Shown: positions 50,938 to 52,345 of the stretch, piece after piece
Layout of the letters: every line of letters begins with the position of its first letter
How positions within the stretch are numbered: position 1 is the stretch's first letter
Assembly (NCBI RefSeq): GCF_029269265.1
Contig: NZ_JARIXP010000005.1
Coordinates: 238,497 to 290,841 of the forward strand
Origin: Rheinheimera sp. 1928-s
GTDB taxonomy: Bacteria; Pseudomonadota; Gammaproteobacteria; Enterobacterales; Alteromonadaceae
Direction of reading: 5' to 3'
Length of the DNA stretch: 52,345 nt
Notes under the pieces: model-generated
The model's database searches: none
Seen by the model: the letters and a program-made list of their open reading frames with translations, nothing else
Told to the model about the DNA's origin: nothing
Position numbers and translations under genes: made by a program

Positions 50938-50963
50938 ATTCAGGTTTCTTGCCAACTTGCCAA
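50938..50963 (-). promoter_or_regulatory. Candidate sigma-54 promoter of pspA with tandem 8-mer
   Basis: On the minus strand TTGGCAAG occurs twice in tandem (50956-50963 and 50948-50955). The second is followed at the right spacing by CTGAAT, giving a GG-N10-GA arrangement close to the -24/-12 class but without the usual GC at -12. Regulation by PspF and sigma-54 is expected from the family. The exact promoter is uncertain. Confidence 0.35.
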
Positions 50964-51078
50964 ACTATTTTAAACCATTGTTTTATATTGATTTTATTTA
51001 TATCCGAAAAAAGCTATGCCAAGCCTTCGTTATGAAATACACTACTTATTAGTTAAATTCACCACTTCGTGAGCCCTG

Positions 51079-52161
51079 ATGAGCAGAAGTTTTCAGCAAG
51101 ACAACTTAATAGGTCAGTCCAACAGTTTTTTAAACGTGTTGGACCAGGTGTCCCAAATTGCACCTTTGCACAAACCTGTGCTGATCATTGGTGAAAGGGG
51201 CACAGGCAAAGAGCTGATTGCAGCCCGCTTACATTACCTGTCCCAGCGCTGGGATCAAAATTATTTAACCTTAAACTGCGCAGCGCTGAATGAAAACCTG
51301 CTGGAAAGTGAGCTCTTTGGTCATGAAGCCGGCGCTTTTACCGGTGCAGCCAAACGTCATGAAGGCCGCTTTGAACGAGCCAATGGCGGCACTTTATTTC
51401 TGGACGAATTAGCCAATACACCGGCCATGGTGCAGGAAAAACTACTACGGGTAATTGAATACGGTGAATTTGAACGGGTCGGTGGCAGTCGTTCTGTCAA
51501 AGTAGACGTGCGTTTAATTTGCGCCACCAACGAAGATTTACCTTCAATGGCCGAACAAGGCGAGTTTAGGGCTGACTTACTCGACAGGCTGGCTTTTGAT
51601 GTGATCACCTTGCCCCCTATGCGGGAACGACGCGAGGATATTCTGGTACTGGCAGAGCATTTTGCCGTCAATATGGCGCGTGAACTGGGCTTTGAACTCT
51701 TTAGCGGCTTTAGTGAAAAAGCCAAACGTATTTTGCTGGAACATGAATGGCCAGGTAATGTGCGGGAGTTGAAAAACGTGGTAGAGCGCAGTGTGTACCG
51801 CACCAACAACCCTTATGTGCCTGTGCATCATATCCAGCTCGACCCTTTTGAATCTCCATTTAGGCCCCGCACCCGCGTTCGTACTCTGGATCGCAGACCA
51901 GCAGCAGAAAACGCAGTGGTAGCTATCAGAGAACAAAGCAGCGATAATCTGCCTGCTGTGGTCAAAGCAGCTTCGTCCTTTGATTTTAATCAGGTGCAGG
52001 ATTTTAAAGTCTTGTCAGAAAACTTTGAAATGGATCTGATCAAACAAGCCCTTGCTGCCAGCCAATTCAATCAGAAGAAAACGGCTGAAGCACTGAATCT
52101 GACCTATCATCAGTTACGTGGTTACATGAAAAAGTATAAATTGCTGGACAGCCAACAATGA
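51079..52161 (+). CDS. pspF: Phage shock operon transcriptional activator PspF
   Basis: A 360-residue sigma-54 activator without an N-terminal sensor domain, as is normal for PspF. The AAA+ domain has Walker A GERGTGKELIAARL, the sigma-54 contact loop ESELFGHEAGAFTGA, Walker B GTLFLDELAN and the arginine-bearing EFRADLLDRLAFDVITLPP. The C-terminal Fis-type helix-turn-helix is NQKKTAEALNLTYHQLRGYM. PspA binds and inhibits this protein. It is about 35 residues longer than the E. coli one, with an Arg-rich linker (RPRTRVRTLDRR). Stop overlaps sapA by 4 bases. Confidence 0.96.
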   Translation: MSRSFQQDNLIGQSNSFLNVLDQVSQIAPLHKPVLIIGERGTGKELIAARLHYLSQRWDQNYLTLNCAALNENLLESELFGHEAGAFTGAAKRHEGRFERANGGTLFLDELANTPAMVQEKLLRVIEYGEFERVGGSRSVKVDVRLICATNEDLPSMAEQGEFRADLLDRLAFDVITLPPMRERREDILVLAEHFAVNMARELGFELFSGFSEKAKRILLEHEWPGNVRELKNVVERSVYRTNNPYVPVHHIQLDPFESPFRPRTRVRTLDRRPAAENAVVAIREQSSDNLPAVVKAASSFDFNQVQDFKVLSENFEMDLIKQALAASQFNQKKTAEALNLTYHQLRGYMKKYKLLDSQQ

Positions 52162-52345
52162 TCAAAGCCTTACTGAGCCTGATAGTCCCCTGTGGCTCTG
52201 TGTTGATACTCAGCGCTTGTCAGCCTGATATTCCTGAAACTATTCAGCAAGGCATGGTGTATTGCGCCGAAGGCTCTCCTGAGAGCTTTAACCCACAGCG
52301 GGTGACATCTGGCACCACCATTGATGCCATCAGTCAGCAACTCTA
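52158..52345 (+). CDS. sapA: SapA-like peptide ABC transporter substrate-binding lipoprotein, truncated by window end
   Basis: The first 62 codons of a family-5 solute-binding protein. The signal sequence ends in the lipobox LSAC at about residue 21. The mature start GMVYCAEGSPESFNPQRVTS matches SapA of the antimicrobial-peptide uptake system. ATGA overlap with pspF suggests coupling, and pspF-sapABCDF order is known in related genera. The rest of the operon lies outside the window. Confidence 0.85.
   Translation, partial: MIKALLSLIVPCGSVLILSACQPDIPETIQQGMVYCAEGSPESFNPQRVTSGTTIDAISQQL

Noticed and set aside
1-52345. CRISPR arrays, insertion sequences, prophage or integrase genes
   Set aside because: No regularly spaced repeats, transposase or integrase motifs, or terminal inverted repeats were seen anywhere in the window.

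Overview
The window reads as ordinary chromosome of a heterotrophic gammaproteobacterium. Housekeeping gene order (ribD-ribE-ribB-ribH-nusB-thiL-pgpA; xseB-ispA-dxs next to pomAB and thiI; gloB beside an mltD homologue and a divergent yafS-like gene; pspABC-ycjXF with divergent pspF-sapA) matches the Alteromonadales/Vibrionales side of the class. The mixture, including sodium-type PomAB stator genes, a complete homogentisate pathway with a TyrR-type regulator and very Gln/Leu-rich proteins, suggests a relative of Rheinheimera. That genus guess is inference. No phage, transposase, CRISPR array, rRNA or convincing tRNA gene was seen.

Layout. 1-2500: 3' end of a cobalamin salvage operon (cobU fragment, cobC-like, cobO, btuF). 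2570-7060: a DUF5610 gene with its terminator, a lipoprotein/PH-domain pair, an SDR/renalase-like oxidoreductase pair and divergent msrA. 7100-9220: btuB on the minus strand with a cobalamin riboswitch and promoter. 9380-10630: yajQ, a decayed second yajQ-like gene facing it, and a VanZ-like gene. 10600-18000: panE-like, thiI, pomB-pomA, then xseB-ispA-dxs. 18090-28350 (all minus): glyA, nrdR, ribD, ribE, ribB, ribH, nusB, thiL, pgpA and a large sensor with a GGDEF-like domain. 28500-38460: SOS-controlled dinB, a cold-shock gene, a DEAD-box helicase, then yaiL, arfB, a TraB/GumN protein, a GNAT acetyltransferase, yaiI, a methyltransferase, gloB, an mltD homologue and two small uncharacterised genes. 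38520-45640 (all minus): phhA, phhB, tyrR, hpd, hmgA, fahA, maiA. 45790-52345: methionine gamma-lyase, ycjF, ycjX, pspC, pspB, pspA, divergent pspF and the start of sapA.

How the genes work together. PhhA with its pterin recycling partner PhhB converts Phe to Tyr. An aminotransferase not in this window would give 4-hydroxyphenylpyruvate, and Hpd, HmgA, MaiA and FahA take it to fumarate and acetoacetate. TyrR sits in the middle, and TyrR-box-like dyads lie upstream of phhA, tyrR and, more weakly, hpd. The cobalamin genes salvage corrinoids: BtuB imports across the outer membrane, BtuF binds in the periplasm, and CobO, CobU and a CobC-like phosphatase act on adenosylation and nucleotide-loop assembly. 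The Psp block is a membrane-stress response driven by a sigma-54 activator.

No undescribed multi-gene system stands out. The most useful non-gene signals are the frameshifted yajQ-like relic (9969-10197), two copies of a REP-like hairpin whose differences are compensatory (18001-18030 and 44431-44460), two LexA boxes ahead of dinB, the TyrR-box set, and a sensor whose GGDEF motif is AGEQF with an intact RxxD site.
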